NCBI GenBank assembly: GCA_039704465.1
Contig: JASFAU010000017.1
Span: forward strand, 731,250 to 795,249
Source: Plasmodiophora brassicae
Taxonomy: Eukaryota; Endomyxa; Phytomyxea; Plasmodiophorida; Plasmodiophoridae
DNA length: 64,000 bases
Direction: 5' to 3'
Below, piece by piece: positions 1 to 10,684 of the stretch. Made by a program: the position numbers and the translations under genes. Below the pieces are notes generated by a model that saw nothing but the letters and a program-made list of their open reading frames with translations, searched no databases and was not told where the DNA came from. Within the stretch, counting starts at the first letter, position 1. The number at the start of each line of letters is the position of its first letter.

Positions 1-333
1 GATCTCGACGAGCGCGTTCGACTGGGAGGCGACGGCCGCGGACAGCCCGTCGAACACGGCCTTGGTCAGACGGGGCTGGCCCCGGATCGCCGCCAGCGAC
101 GCCTGCGCGGCACCCTTGATCGCCCCCTGGCGCCATCCGCACGTGCGCACGATGCGATTCAGCCCGTCTTCGGCGACGGCAGCAGCGGCCGCCATCCTAT
201 CCCAGGCCGCGGAACGACGCTCGACGGGTTCTGGTGGTGGCCGTCCCCCACTGACCCTCATTCCACGGGTCAGACGGAGAGCGCGCCCGTTTTTGCTCCG
301 GTCCACGGGGAGGCACTCTGCGGGAGCGGACAT
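1..333 (-). CDS. Hypothetical protein, N-terminal part, cut by window edge
   Basis: An open frame runs from an ATG at 333 to the left edge of the window, giving 111 codons with no stop. The later part reads as a coherent Ala-rich helical segment (for example RTCGWRQGAIKGAAQ and LTKAVFDGLSAAVA). The frame is already open before the ATG, back to a stop near 385, so an upstream exon or another start cannot be excluded; in-frame ATGs at 261 and 195 are alternatives. A TATAAATA box lies about 165 bp upstream on the same strand. I do not recognise the family. The rest of the gene lies outside the window. Confidence 0.5.
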   Translation of the reverse strand, partial: MSAPAECLPVDRSKNGRALRLTRGMRVSGGRPPPEPVERRSAAWDRMAAAAAVAEDGLNRIVRTCGWRQGAIKGAAQASLAAIRGQPRLTKAVFDGLSAAVASQSNALVEI

Positions 334-495
334 TTCCGACTGCGGGACTGCACTGAACTGCACGTCGTCTGGCAGTCATCCGCCCCCGAACACCGCGGCA
401 CCTTGTCGATAGGGTCCACGTCGTCCGGCGCAAGCTTGCGCAGCGCCAGCACCAGCGGTGGGACACCTGCCTTCGTCCATCACGCAGCCGATCGT

Positions 496-503
496 TATTT
501 ATA
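496..503 (-). promoter_or_regulatory. TATA-like box
   Basis: TATAAATA is read on the minus strand in an otherwise GC-rich gap, about 165 bp upstream of the ATG at 333. It is a sequence match only; no transcription start is visible. Confidence 0.3.
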
Positions 504-591
504 AAGGTAACCAGAGGACTCGGACGCGTCAGCAGCGGCGTCGCCGCCACATCGCCCGATGTGCACCTGGAACGCGCGACTCGGTCTACCC

Positions 592-1401
592 TTAGGAATG
601 CTGTGCTGCTGCGGGCGACGCGACCGGCCGGCGAATGGCCGGCGGCCGCACCTGCCGCTGGTACCGCCTGGCGGACGACAGCTGCTGGATGGCGGGGCAC
701 TGCGGCGACGGTGGGCGATACGCCCGTCGCCTCAACGCCGCCGAGTCGCGCCACGACAGCGCACCGCTCTGGATCTGCCTCAGCAGGTCGTCGCCGGCGC
801 CGCCTTCCCATGAGGCGCCCGCCGCCGCCGCATGCCGCTCCCCGCTCGTCTTCGCCGTGTCGCGATCGCCTTCGCCGACGTCGGGCAGGACTTGGCCCAG
901 GTTGCCTGGGGCGAACACGTGTGGCGGGTCGACATGCCGCAGCCGTTTCATCTGGTCCAGGATCATCGCCAGCAGCGGGCTGACGCCTTCGGGCGCAGGC
1001 GCCGGTCGGCAGACGACCCGGCCGACCGGGAACGGTGGCACGACGACCGGCGCGGCAACGGGCCGTAATCGAACGCAGCGGATCCGGTCGGCCAGGGACG
1101 GGGGCGGCCCAGGCGGCAACGGGGGCGGCATACGCGCCCGCGACCGGTGCACGATGATCCGGTGGATCGCGTCGAGGCGGTCGGTCAGCGACATGGACGG
1201 CGGCGGGTGCACGCCCAGGTGCGCCTCGATGTCGGCGACGTGCGCCTGGGCGGTCAGGTGGTCCTGGTGCAGGCGCCGCGCGTGCTCGCAGATGAACGCC
1301 AGGCGCGCCCGCGACGACAGCAACGCGCCGCCGCCCGGTACCGGCAGGCACAACGACGACTCGAGCTGGTGCAGGTCGCGCGACGACAGCGACATCGACA
1401 T
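592..1401 (-). CDS. Proline-rich hypothetical protein
   Basis: A single uninterrupted frame encodes 269 residues from an ATG at 1401. The N-terminal ~75 residues look helical (CEHARRLHQDHLTAQAHVAD). They are followed by proline-rich stretches (PPPLPPGPPPSLADR) and a short amphipathic segment, DDLLRQIQSGALSWRDS, near residue 205. That last piece faintly recalls an actin-binding WH2 helix, but the match is too weak for a call. No membrane segment or signal peptide is visible. The divergent gap upstream (1402-1501) is short. Long shadow frames overlap on both strands because of the GC bias; this one was chosen for its ATG and balanced composition. Function unknown. Confidence 0.45.
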   Translation of the reverse strand: MSMSLSSRDLHQLESSLCLPVPGGGALLSSRARLAFICEHARRLHQDHLTAQAHVADIEAHLGVHPPPSMSLTDRLDAIHRIIVHRSRARMPPPLPPGPPPSLADRIRCVRLRPVAAPVVVPPFPVGRVVCRPAPAPEGVSPLLAMILDQMKRLRHVDPPHVFAPGNLGQVLPDVGEGDRDTAKTSGERHAAAAGASWEGGAGDDLLRQIQSGALSWRDSAALRRRAYRPPSPQCPAIQQLSSARRYQRQVRPPAIRRPVASPAAAQHS

Positions 1402-1501
1402 TGTTTGGCCCAGGACGAGACAGTGGGCGAGAGCGCGCGCGCGCCGATCGAGGCGGCGTACCCTGTTGTTTAATGATGGACGGGTGACGTGTAACGCAGG
1501 C

Positions 1502-3110
1502 CTACTCCTCGCCGATCTCGAACCGCTCCTGACGCGACCGGCGCGCCTTCTGCACCAGCAGGTCGCCGCCGTCGTCGTCGACCTGCAGGTCCAGCTCGAA
1601 CTCGTCGTCGACGTCGCGATCGGTTATCTGCTCGGCGTAGGCGATGGAGCGCGTGTGGGGCCCCGGGCGCCACAGGGCGGCGATGCCGAGCAGGACGGCG
1701 AAGTACAGGACCTGTGGAAACCCGTCGTACAGCAGGTACGTGAACTGCCAGTATCGCAGCTGGAGCGCCTGCTCGACAAAGTATCTGTCCGACGTGGTCA
1801 GCAACGTCGTCCTCCACATACGCGCTGGCCTACATGCGGAAGGCGCCGAACAGGCAGGCGACGACGAGCGCGGCGATCAGCAGCGCAGAGAACGACCACA
1901 TGATGTCGTGCTTGGCGATTTGGTGCCTGTGTGGGCGGGTCCCGTTGGCGACTGCCGATGCGCTAGAGGCGGCGCCCCGATCGACGTACCTGGTGTGTAG
2001 GTCGTCGAGCGTGTCGCTGAGGGACGCGAACGTCCACCAGTAGAAGGCGGCGTCCATCAGCGTGACCGGCACCATCAGCAGCAGCGTCGTCTGCGACGGG
2101 GACGCCGCACCGCGCACCGTCGCCATGTGCAGGCTCAGCTGGAGCAGCGCCTCGAGGACGGCGAACAGCGCGCCGGCCGCCAGGATACGATTCGTGGATC
2201 GCCCCAGCGACGGTTTGCTGACGCCGAACCCCATGCTGACGGCGACGACCAGCATCCTGGAGACGGCGCGGCGCACGGATCCGGCGACGAGCGACACGGC
2301 GAACAGCGCCATGGGGCGGTCGCCGGTGCGGTTGAACGTGCCGTAGTACGTCATCCACGAGAACGACTCGATCAGGCACAGGACGAGGACGACCGAGATC
2401 GCGTGCTGCACCTGCATGACCTGCGTCCGATGACGAACGTTCATCAGGAGCCAGGCGGCGCCCAGGGCCAGGTACGCGAACGACAGCGCCGTGTAGAATT
2501 GCACGTACGGGTAGTCTAGCGAGCAACGTGCACGTCAGCGGGTGCATGGCGGCGGCGGGCGGGTCGCAGTACCGATAGGGCTCAGCATGCCGGTCGGGTG
2601 CCGGACGACGACGGTTCCAGACATGGTGGCCGACATGGGCGCGAAGGCCGTGTCGGCGTTCGGGCACACGCCCACAATCATCATGACGAAGCGCGTGTCG
2701 GCGACGCTCGCCTTCGTGTACCAGGCGGTGCCGTCGACGACGTCCTCGGCGTAGACGCTGACCAGGGCCGGGTTGAAGACCAGGTGCCCCGGGCGATTGC
2801 ACAGCTTCGACTCGTACAGGTCGCTGTCGCAGCAGACGTGCGCGCGCCCGTTCAGCTTCAGGCCGAGCGCGTCCCGTATGCCGGGCAGGTCGCCCGGGCG
2901 CATACCGATGACGGCGACCGAGATCGGGACGGGCGCCGCCGCCGGTTGCCCGTCGAACCGGACGTTCACCGTCACGGTCGCATTGTCGCCGTCGTCGGGC
3001 GCCACCAGCGACAGGCCAAAGTCGACCAGCGACCCGCGGTCGATCGGCTCCGCCTCGTACGTGAACGTCTCCGCCGCGGCCAGCGACGCCCACAGCAGCC
3101 AGAGCCACAT
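1502..3110 (-). CDS. GOST / TMEM87-type Golgi seven-transmembrane protein
   Basis: Three exons, complement of 1502-1784, 1834-2515 and 2573-3110, with introns of 49 and 57 bp, give 500 aa. Residues 1-13 form a signal peptide (MWLWLLWASLAAA), followed by a luminal domain of about 165 residues. A seven-helix domain then begins at YPYVQFYTALSFAYLALG, where the first splice junction restores the family motif. The last exon carries the conserved end FPQVLYFAVLLGIAALWRP and an acidic cytoplasmic tail. This is the Lung_7-TM_R/GOST family (TMEM87, GPR107/108), Golgi or endosomal proteins of trafficking and ion conduction. The phase arithmetic closes exactly. TMEM87 is favoured over GPR107 by the WRP motif, but the subfamily is inference. 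Confidence 0.85.
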
Positions 3111-3233
3111 TCGACTGTCAACGCTGTGTCGTCGTCTGGCCGGTCACGTGAACAACGGGACAGGGTCACAGAGGAGGGGGTCGCTCTACGCGGAACACGT
3201 GTTGCTGTGTATTGCATTCAACGACGACGCGGG

Positions 3234-4233
3234 TTAGCGGCGACGGCAGGCGGCCAGCGCATCGTCACGATGGTGCTGGGCGGCCGTCTGGGCGCAGAGC
3301 TGACGGTCCCTGGCGCCGGCGCGCAGCAACACGTCGATCACGTCGACGTGGCCATGGGCGGCCGCCCGGATCAGGGCGGTCTCCCCGTGCCGGTTGGCGC
3401 GGTTGACGTCGGCGTGTCGGGCCACGCAGGCGTGCACGACGTCCAGGCGCCCGTTGGCCGCCGCCAGGTGCAGGGGCGTGTCGCCGTTGCCGTCTCCCCG
3501 GTCCAGGTCGGCGTTCGCGCGATATAGTATGTCAACGACGAAGACGTGCCCCTGCGTAGACTAGCTTGTGATGCGCCCGTTTGGAAAGAGAGGGTGTGAG
3601 CGCGGGTACCTTCTCTGCCGCGAGGTGGATCGGCGTCCTGCCGCCGGCGTCAGCGGGATCGGCGTCGGCCCCGTAGTCGAGCAGGGTCAGCGTGGACGCC
3701 ATGCGGCCCCTGGAGGCGGCCGCGTGCATCGGCGTACGACGCGCCGGCGTGGACAACGAGTTGACGTCGGCGCCCGACCCGATCAGCTCGTGCATGCACA
3801 GGATGTGGCTGCCGCGTGCCGCGAGGTAGAGCGCGGTGACGCCGTCGTGCAGCACGTCGACAGGGACGGCGCCGGCGCTGAGCAGGGCGCGGACGACGTA
3901 CTCGTGGCCGTTGGCGGCCGCCAGGTGCAGGCAGCCGGTGAAGTCAGCGCCGTGCTCGAACAGGACGTCGATGATGTGATCGAACCCGTCCCTGGAGGCG
4001 ATCTTCGCCGCGGAGGCCAGCGCGCGCTCGTCGGTCCGCAGGCAGGATCCCTTGAGCAACGACGTGACACGAGATGTCGACCCCGTCTTGACCGCATCCA
4101 GCAGCGCCTTGGGCGGGTCGTGCCGGCAAGGAACGTCACCTGCGAACGCCTGCGTGAACCACGCCGGAAGGCTGAACGCATTGCCCGCTGCCATCGCCAG
4201 CGCCAAGCAGGCCAGCACGCGAAGGGTCGCCAT
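3234..4233 (-). CDS. Secreted ankyrin-repeat protein
   Basis: Two exons, complement of 3234-3551 and 3610-4233, flank a 58-bp intron and give 313 aa. Residues 1-20 form a clear signal peptide (VLACLALAMAAGNAFS). About seven ankyrin repeats follow from residue 50; recognisable cores are GCLHLAAANGHEYVVRALL, RTPMHAAASRGRMASTLTL, GDTPLHLAAANGRLDVV and GETALIRAAAHGHVDVIDV. The splice rejoins a repeat cleanly (HLAAEK then GHVFVVDIL). There is no membrane anchor. Ankyrin repeats bind proteins; with an export signal this is a candidate secreted interactor, possibly acting on a host, but the sequence gives no direct target. Confidence 0.85.
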
Positions 4234-4546
4234 CGTTGCGAACTGATACTGGCGCCGGTCGCGTCAATGGCAACGGTCGCGGCGACAGGGACCCGCCCTC
4301 GTCACACAGTGCGCCCCAGGCCAGTGAGTTGTACATATCTAGGCAGGAGGTCGCAGTACTAAACTGTCACCAGTGCTAAAACAAGGCGAACTTTCGCAAA
4401 CGTCGGTCCCCGGTCTGGTTGAACCGGGAGAGCGCAGGCAAGGTGGGCGCCGGCCCTGTGACGAACCATCGCCGGGATGCCACGTACGTACGTACCGAGG
4501 AGAGGCTGCGTCGTCCAGCGGCCGCTGCCTGCCCTGCACAACAACG

Positions 4547-6121
4547 ATGGCGCTGTACAGCGGGCGCAAAGCCCTGCTGGTCCTGGCGGGCGTCTCCATT
4601 GTACAGCCGCTGCTCCTGCTCTGGCTGGGGGGCGTGTTCACATTTACCGACATGGAGGACACGGTCGAGGCGTTCTATAAAGGGGCCGACCCTGCGCCTT
4701 GGGCGCACGACGTCGACCTCCTCGTTCCGATCGCGTCCGCTGAGTCGTCATTCTACGAGGTGACTCGCCTGCTGATATGGTCGGCGTTGCTGTTCTGGCC
4801 GCGCCGGCACTTCCGCCTCGTCATCGTCACCGATGAGGAAGACCCGGAGACGCCCTCGGTCATGAACCAAACGATGCACTACGCCAGGGGGCACCAGGCT
4901 GTCCGGAATATCGAGTTCCGGAACAACACGCTGGCGTTCAAGCAGTCGGGTCAAGGTCGGGCCCGACGCGGCGCTCTCGCCCATGTAGCATACGTTGCTG
5001 AGCCGCTCTGCACAGAGCGTCAGCAGTGGATCATGTTCTGGGCCGACAACTTCACCGACGCCGAGTACATCGGCCTGGTGGACACCGACACGGTCGTCAC
5101 CAGCCGCATCCTGTACGAGGACATATTCGCAGAGGGTGATCGACCGCGCGTGCGGGTCGTCTACGGCCCACCATTATGCTCCCCGTGTAGGATGAGGCGA
5201 CGCGCGTGGGGGGCCGTTCGTCGAACTAAGCCGAATGCGCTGTCAGGGATCGAGACGCCGCAGGGGACGCTGTTCGCGACCGGATTCAAGGAGAAGTTCA
5301 AGGGCATGTCGCAGTTCCCGGTGGTGGTGAAACGCGCCCACCTGCACTCGTTCCGGGAGCACATCCGCCTGCACCTGAACATGACGACGTTCGACGACGC
5401 CGTCGAGCTGCTGGTCTCCAAGAAGACGAGCTTGCTGTGGTTCGCGCAGTTCAACCTGATCGTCAACGTCCTGTACGAACTGTTCTACGACGACTACGTC
5501 TGGCATGTGTTCCGGCGGGAGCCCGGGTGGGATGGCCCAGGGCCCCTGGGCCAAGTTGCCAACGTAGGTTCCCCCCGCAGCTGCTGGACAGCGTCGTCGT
5601 GTACTGAGTGGCCCACTGATTGCGCACAGCTGGCCGAGGCCAATCTACGGCCGCAGGACATGCTGCTGTGGCCCCACGTCTGCATGCACTGGTCGTACAG
5701 GCCGACCAGCATCCCCCAGACGAACAAGCAGTTCGTCAAGCTCATGCGCGAAGGCCACTGTCACGGGCTGCGGAACGCCACGTTGCGATCGGGCGACGCG
5801 CCGTGGTACTGCGCCGACATCCGCGTCGCCGAGCGCCCCTGGGTCCGGCCCTGTTCGGATGCGGACCGACGACGTCGCGGGTCTGACCGCATCGCAGATC
5901 GAATGGCTGTTCGAATTCGACTTCTTCTACGACGTCCCCGGCAACGACGACGCGCATCGGCGCCGTCGCCACATCATCGAGACCATCGCAGGTGCGTACC
6001 GGTGGAGGGGCCCGCGCACGCAGCGCAGACGGTTTTTCAACGCGTCGCAGACCACGAATGGGACCCCGCCCTGCTACGCCTGCTCGAGCAGCAGCCCGAG
6101 CCGACCCTCCTCAAAGAATAA
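4547..6121 (+). CDS. Type II membrane glycosyltransferase-like protein (GT-A, DxD)
   Basis: Six exons, 4547-4955, 5016-5186, 5247-5563, 5630-5842, 5898-5991 and 6051-6121, total exactly 425 codons (424 aa); introns are 55-66 bp. The protein starts with a signal anchor at residues 8-30 (VLAGVSIVQPLLLLWLGG). A GT-A core follows, with ERQQWIMFWADNFTD leading into the metal-binding VDTDT motif at 158-162. Further blocks are FPVVVKRAHLHSF and the Tyr/Asp-rich LYELFYDDYVWHVFRREPGW. The pattern fits the DUF6492-like nucleotide-diphospho-sugar transferases. A Golgi location and sugar transfer to glycoproteins or glycolipids are inferred from topology. The first donor site could lie 6 bp upstream, removing two residues. 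Donor and substrate are unknown. Confidence 0.75.
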   Translation: MALYSGRKALLVLAGVSIVQPLLLLWLGGVFTFTDMEDTVEAFYKGADPAPWAHDVDLLVPIASAESSFYEVTRLLIWSALLFWPRRHFRLVIVTDEEDPETPSVMNQTMHYARGHQAVRNIEFRNNTLAFKQSGQGRARRGALAHVAYVAEPLCTERQQWIMFWADNFTDAEYIGLVDTDTVVTSRILYEDIFAEGDRPRVRVVYGPPLCSPCRMRRRAWGAVRRTKPNALSGIETPQGTLFATGFKEKFKGMSQFPVVVKRAHLHSFREHIRLHLNMTTFDDAVELLVSKKTSLLWFAQFNLIVNVLYELFYDDYVWHVFRREPGWDGPGPLGQVANVGSPRSCWTASSCTEWPTDCAQLAEANLRPQDMLLWPHVCMHWSYRPTSIPQTNKQFVKLMREGHCHGLRNATLRSGDAPWYCADIRVAERPWVRPCSDADRRRRGSDRIADRMAVRIRLLLRRPRQRRRASAPSPHHRDHRRCVPVEGPAHAAQTVFQRVADHEWDPALLRLLEQQPEPTLLKE

Positions 6122-6403
6122 GACGGGACGCCCCCACCCCGCGAGCGGAATACATTATTGGCAGCAGGTGGTGCGGCCGCGCGCTCTCGCAACATGTTCG
6201 TGTGCGCGACGGGCGCCCCAGTCGGAGCTGCACCGGGGTCGACTGTGGGCTGCAAACGGCCGGCTGCAGTTCCCGGCGGCAGCCGCGGAGGGACGTTGGC
6301 CCCGGGGACATACGAAAAAATCGCCGCGGCGACACGCGCGGTCCCCGATGCCGTCATTTTCCAATTTGGGGTGGCGGACCGACCCGGGACGGGGGCTGCC
6401 GCC

Positions 6404-6426
6404 GCTGCTGCTGCTGCTGCTGCTGT
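6404..6426 (+). repeat. GCT trinucleotide microsatellite
   Basis: About seven GCT units lie just before the chosen ATG of the next gene. If translation began further upstream (ATG at 6194) they would encode part of a ten-alanine run. Confidence 0.8.
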
Positions 6427-6430
6427 CGTC

Positions 6431-8531
6431 ATGTTGACGCGCGTCGTCTGGGGCGTCGGCATCTGGGTGGCCACGGTCGTCCTGCGCACGCTGGCGTCGT
6501 GGCTGGTGGCGCTGCTGCCGAGTTTCGGGGGCGTGCCGGCCGCCCCGCGCACGGACGCCGGCCGCGACCTCGGCTTCACCATGTTCGCCGTGACGCCGCC
6601 GATCCTGCCCGACCTGTTCATCATCGTCGGGACGATCGCCACGCTCATGGCCGTGTCGAAACGCGATCGCACCGGTGTCCCGTACGGCAATCGCATGACG
6701 AACCATGTCGGTGGATGTCGCGTTTGTCGCCCCGGCCGTCGTCGATGACCGCGCCGCCCTTGTAGTTGCTGTTCTGCGGCGGCGTCATTTGGGTGTTCAG
6801 CTCGCAGCTCAGCTTCCTGACGCAGACGGCGTCGCCGTCGGCGGAATGCATGATCGCCGTGCGCCCGCTGAACTACGAGCAGTCGCTGTTCGCCCATACG
6901 AACTCGCTGCGGCTGTCGTTCCACGCCGCCTACCTGACCATGATCGTCCTCGGCTGGCAAATGTACCACCCGTCGGTCAATTCCGATTTCAGGTTCGATC
7001 GTGGAATCGGATCACGTCGCGCGTTCCTCCGTTTGCTGACGCGTGTGTGCAGCAAACGCCTCCTCATGGCGGCCTGGATCGTCGCCCTGATCTCCATCAT
7101 CTCGTCGCGCATCGATTTCACGGCCGACGTCGTCCGCGGCAGCCTGTTCTCGTTCGTCGTCTTCTATTTCTACCGGTACATGTGGCCGGAGAAGGTCAAC
7201 CCGGTCGGCATGACGGTCGGCGCGGACGTCCTGTCAACCGGGGAGCGCGAAATCGTCGGCGTTCCGTCTTCTACCAGGGTGTCCCGCAGGCGGTCTGCGA
7301 GGCGAAGTTCGCTGACGGCCACGCCGACGGCAACGACGACGACGCCACCGCCGGTGGCGCCAGCGGCGACGCAGACGTCCCCGCCGCCGCCGACGCCGGC
7401 AACGGATCTCCAAGCGGAGATCGCGCGCCAGCGTTCCAATTACCTGGCGCTGCTGCGTCATGCGCTGACGAACACCATCTACGAGGACGAGCCGCTCGTC
7501 GTCTTCGACTGCACCGACCGGACCAACTTCGTGTCCGTCGGCAAGTACAATATTCGCGTTCGCGAATCGGGCCTCGACCTGCCCTCCCTGGCCCACTGTT
7601 CGTGCGTCGTCCTGTCGTCGTGCGTGGAACGTCGCGTTGACCGTGTGCCTGCTGGCGCAGGTCGCTCCGGGGGTATGCGCCTGCAAGCGCTCCATCAGTG
7701 CGTCGAGAAGGTCCTGGGCGGCAACGTCCCCGGCGACCTCATCGACGTCGGCGTGTGGCGCGGCGGTGAGGCCATCTACCTACGTGGCGTCCTGAATGCC
7801 TACAACTGCCACGACCGCACCGTGTTCGCCGTTGGCACGTTCCGAGGCCCGATCAGCATCCCTACGATGTACGTCGCTTGTGCGGGTGGGTGTTGCTGGG
7901 CGTCCCTCTCTCGCTCAGCTGCTGTCCACACAGGCTGAAGCGGACGTTGCAATTCTTTTGCAGCATCGTCCCGATGATCTGGGTCGTCAACGTTCTGTCC
8001 GTGCTGACGAGGCTGATCCCGAAGGCGGCCCCGTTCCCGACGGTCGCCGAGCCCGGCAGGAACGGCAGGCAGCACCAGGCCTGGCTGCAGTTCCGCCTGG
8101 CGAATCCCGACGTTCTCGAGCGGAGCACCGTCGGCACCGACATCGTCTCCGTCAAGAACGCGTTCAAACGGTACATGGTGTATCACCTGGCGCGCGCACG
8201 CACACACACAACGGCTGATCGTGTCGCCGGCAGGTACGATCTGCTCGACCCGCTCGTCGAATGCATTCAGGGCGACCTGAAGGTGACGCTGTCGCACCTG
8301 CACGGGCGGAACCTGTCCCTGATCCGGCTGGGATCCGGTATCAGCGACGCCGACTCGACGCAGGCACTGTCGCACCTGTACCCGCGGCTGTCCAGCGGCG
8401 GGTTCGTCATCGTCGACGACTACGCCGGCGCCATGGCGTCCATCGATCGGTTCAGGGACGAACGGCAGGTGCGCGACCCGATCGTCTGGATCGACCATCA
8501 GTGCGCCATCTGGCGGAAACAGGCCGCATAA
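6431..8531 (+). CDS. Fusion: PAP2/sphingomyelin-synthase-like membrane domain + TylF-type methyltransferase
   Basis: Six exons, 6431-6706, 6766-6992, 7053-7597, 7661-7868, 7934-8170 and 8234-8531, total 597 codons; every phase fits. Residues ~1-190 hold about six membrane helices, including a block like the last part of sphingomyelin synthase/PAP2 proteins (SFHAAYLTMIVLGWQM, then SRIDFTADVVRGSLF). The second His of the usual HD-Y-T-D motif is absent. A P/T-rich linker follows. From residue ~280 comes a macrocin-O-methyltransferase (TylF/MycF) domain: GLDLPSLAH, VPGDLIDVGVWRGGEAI, KNAFKRYDLLD, and GGFVIVDDYAG near the end. The third exon encodes both the last membrane helix and the start of the methyltransferase, so the fusion is seen directly. 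The exon 7934-8170 may hide another small in-frame intron. The start could be ATG 6194. Confidence 0.7.
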
Positions 8532-8734
8532 CGGGGACGCTCTCCGTACCGGTGTTGCCGCGCCGGGTGCCTCCTCGCCCAGGCCAGACGCGCGTGCGTC
8601 TGCGGGGGTTTCCAATCCCGTCTCGTATCTGTTTAACAACGAGTTCACCTATTTCACGAGCGGCTGCCGTCCCGAACGTAACAGGGTCTCGCCAGGAACA
8701 GCACCCGCGCCGGTCTTCTCTTCCAGGAGTTGCT

Positions 8735-9913
8735 TCAACGTTTCGCGCTGCGCTTCACGGCAGCGTTGACCTGCCTGCCGCGCGGGTGCCCGACGCGAAC
8801 GCGGTCCCGGCGTGCACCGCCGCTGGCGTTCAGGCCGAACTCGGACGCGTTCTCGAGCAATTCGTCAACGGACGGCGCCTTGTTGTCGCGGCGCGGTCGC
8901 CTGAGTTCGTCGTCGCGCAGGACCAGGTCGTTGTTGTGGCGGCCGCCGCGCGGCTTCGGGATCGAGTAGATCGTGCCGCGCAGGTTCGCCGCCTGCCGCG
9001 CCGAGTGCCGGTACTTGATCCAGCCGCCGCTGGTGACCTTGACCCGACTTCTGGACAGCGTCGGCCCGCCACACGAGCCGCAGAACACGCGCGACATGTC
9101 CATCGTGATCTTGTAGCAGGCGTAGCACCGCAGGCACCACTGCGCCGCGCTGCGGATCGCCTTCCCGTCGACGGACGTCAGGCGCAGGCCCATCTGCAGC
9201 ATCACGTTCTGCATGGCGAAATCGGTCGTCACGCACGACACCGACGACGTCGACCGGCGCTGCTGCTGCTGACCGGCCTGGCGGCCACCATGTTTCTGCG
9301 ACGCGATGTTCTCCACCGTGATCCATTCGCCGCCGCCGTCGTCGTCATCGTCCACACGCGCTGCCGCCTGATCGCCCGTCGACGTCTCCGAGAGGGTCAA
9401 CGCCGCGTTCAGACCTTCCACGAGCTGTTCCTCGTGCGACGGGCGCCGCTCCCCGTCGGCGGGCGGTTGCTCGACAGCCGCAGACGTGTCGGGCTGCTTC
9501 GCCGGCGGGACGAAGGCGCGACGACGACCGTCGACAACAGCGGAAGAGCGTAATTGCTTCGGGTGCCGGCGAATATGCGCGCCGCCGTGCCGCTCCCTTT
9601 CGATCATGTACGTCAGGGCGAGAACGCGGAGGTCGGTGGCGGAAAGGACGTAGTAGTCGCCGGTCTCTTTCGCAAACTGGGCAACGGCATCCAGGGCGGC
9701 GCTGTCCACCGGGCGCGTTCCAATCTTGAACGGCAGCGCGTCCAGGGCGGCACGGGCCACAGGGTCCCGGACCTCGTTGAGTACATCGGGCGTCGTCCAT
9801 AGCTGGCAGCCCTGCGCCGCCATCCCACCGAGGAACGTCGTCGTCGTCGTTGCCATCAGTGACCCGGCATCCAGGATCACATGCTCCAGGGGGACGTCAT
9901 CGGTCGGCCCCAT
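8735..9913 (-). CDS. NOB1: NOB1, endonuclease for 18S rRNA 3'-end maturation
   Basis: A single exon of 392 aa. The PIN nuclease domain opens with HVILDAGSLMA (catalytic Asp15) and continues with LWTTPDVLNEVRDP. A low-complexity acidic linker (VDDDDDGGGEWITVENIAS) precedes the Nob1 zinc ribbon CLRCYACYKITMDMSRVFCG, and the C-terminal block includes RGTIYSIPKPRGGRHNNDL. This order is diagnostic for the NOB1 family, which cleaves 20S pre-rRNA at site D in cytoplasmic pre-40S particles. Length is normal for the family. The absence of introns is unusual beside its neighbours. The C-terminus is basic (KRSAKR). Confidence 0.95.
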   Translation of the reverse strand: MGPTDDVPLEHVILDAGSLMATTTTTFLGGMAAQGCQLWTTPDVLNEVRDPVARAALDALPFKIGTRPVDSAALDAVAQFAKETGDYYVLSATDLRVLALTYMIERERHGGAHIRRHPKQLRSSAVVDGRRRAFVPPAKQPDTSAAVEQPPADGERRPSHEEQLVEGLNAALTLSETSTGDQAAARVDDDDDGGGEWITVENIASQKHGGRQAGQQQQRRSTSSVSCVTTDFAMQNVMLQMGLRLTSVDGKAIRSAAQWCLRCYACYKITMDMSRVFCGSCGGPTLSRSRVKVTSGGWIKYRHSARQAANLRGTIYSIPKPRGGRHNNDLVLRDDELRRPRRDNKAPSVDELLENASEFGLNASGGARRDRVRVGHPRGRQVNAAVKRSAKR

Positions 9914-10082
9914 TGTGTGGCGGCGAGTCCGCCACGGACTCCGCCGCGGACTTCATCACCTCGCCCCCGCGCTGACCGGCGTCGACGTGCCGAGTGCCGA
10001 CATTGCCAGCTGCTCTGGCTCGAGCTCGATATGCTCAATATCATGGCCAACGAACGCGAACGAATCGTTCTTTGGCTCCCAA

Positions 10083-10684
10083 TTACACGATGCTTGGCAT
10101 ATTGAGTTCGTGCATGTCGGTTTCATCGCGTGGACAAGAGCAGGCGTATATTCGTGGATACACCCCGGTCATTTGGCCGCGTTTGCTTCCGATCAGCCAC
10201 CAAGCGGGCTCGCTACAGACCAGACGCGCTGGCTCGTGCTTGACACAGCGACCATGCTTCACGTATGCCCTGCTGTCGATGTCCTCGATTACCCTGCATA
10301 CTTCGGTATCTGTCCCACACCGTATTCCGAGAACGCAGGACCCCCTAATATGGTTGCCATGGAATTCCGTCGATTCGTCGACGCGACCTTTGACAGCTGG
10401 GCTGGAACTTGTTGCTGACATACCCTTTCCTGTTTGGTCGTCGTGATGTAGGCCTCGATGCCGTGCAGTACCGGTCGCGGCAGCCGACTGCCGCCGTACG
10501 TTGCTCATCTCAGAGGCTCTCTCCGACTTCGCCTTGAATGCATCATCGTCAAAGTAGTGCACAGCACCCATAATGTTAGATCGCAGAACGATGGCGCCGG
10601 TGTGCCCAACGAGCAGCGCGGCGAGGGCTATGATCGACAGCGCGGTAAGGCGCACCGGACACGAATGCGATTGACGATGGCCAT
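10083..10684 (-). pseudogene. Decayed copy of the SKP1/BTB-ankyrin gene next door
   Basis: This copy is homologous to the start of the gene at 10836-11755, in the same orientation. The initiator region at 10684 (MAIV-RIRV) is preserved but runs into a frameshift within ~15 codons. The signal peptide and first BTB strands continue in another frame (VGHTGAIVLRSN, AVHYFDDDAFKAKSERAS). After SNVR a second frameshift separates the conserved helix (VLHGIEAYI) from them. The GTATGT donor of the intact gene is still recognisable near 10430, but the second exon with its ankyrin repeats is not. An open frame of 190 codons starting with GTG persists (10083-10655) and could be expressed in altered form; I regard it as dead. 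Confidence 0.7.

Noticed and set aside
635..1903. 422-codon plus-strand frame opposite the first two genes
   Set aside because: It spans the stop and intron regions of the GOST gene and has Arg/Ser-rich shadow composition.
5564..5629. Two micro-introns of ~26 and ~31 bp around 5550-5629
   Set aside because: One 66-bp intron explains the region with normal size, good donor and branch point, and keeps phase.
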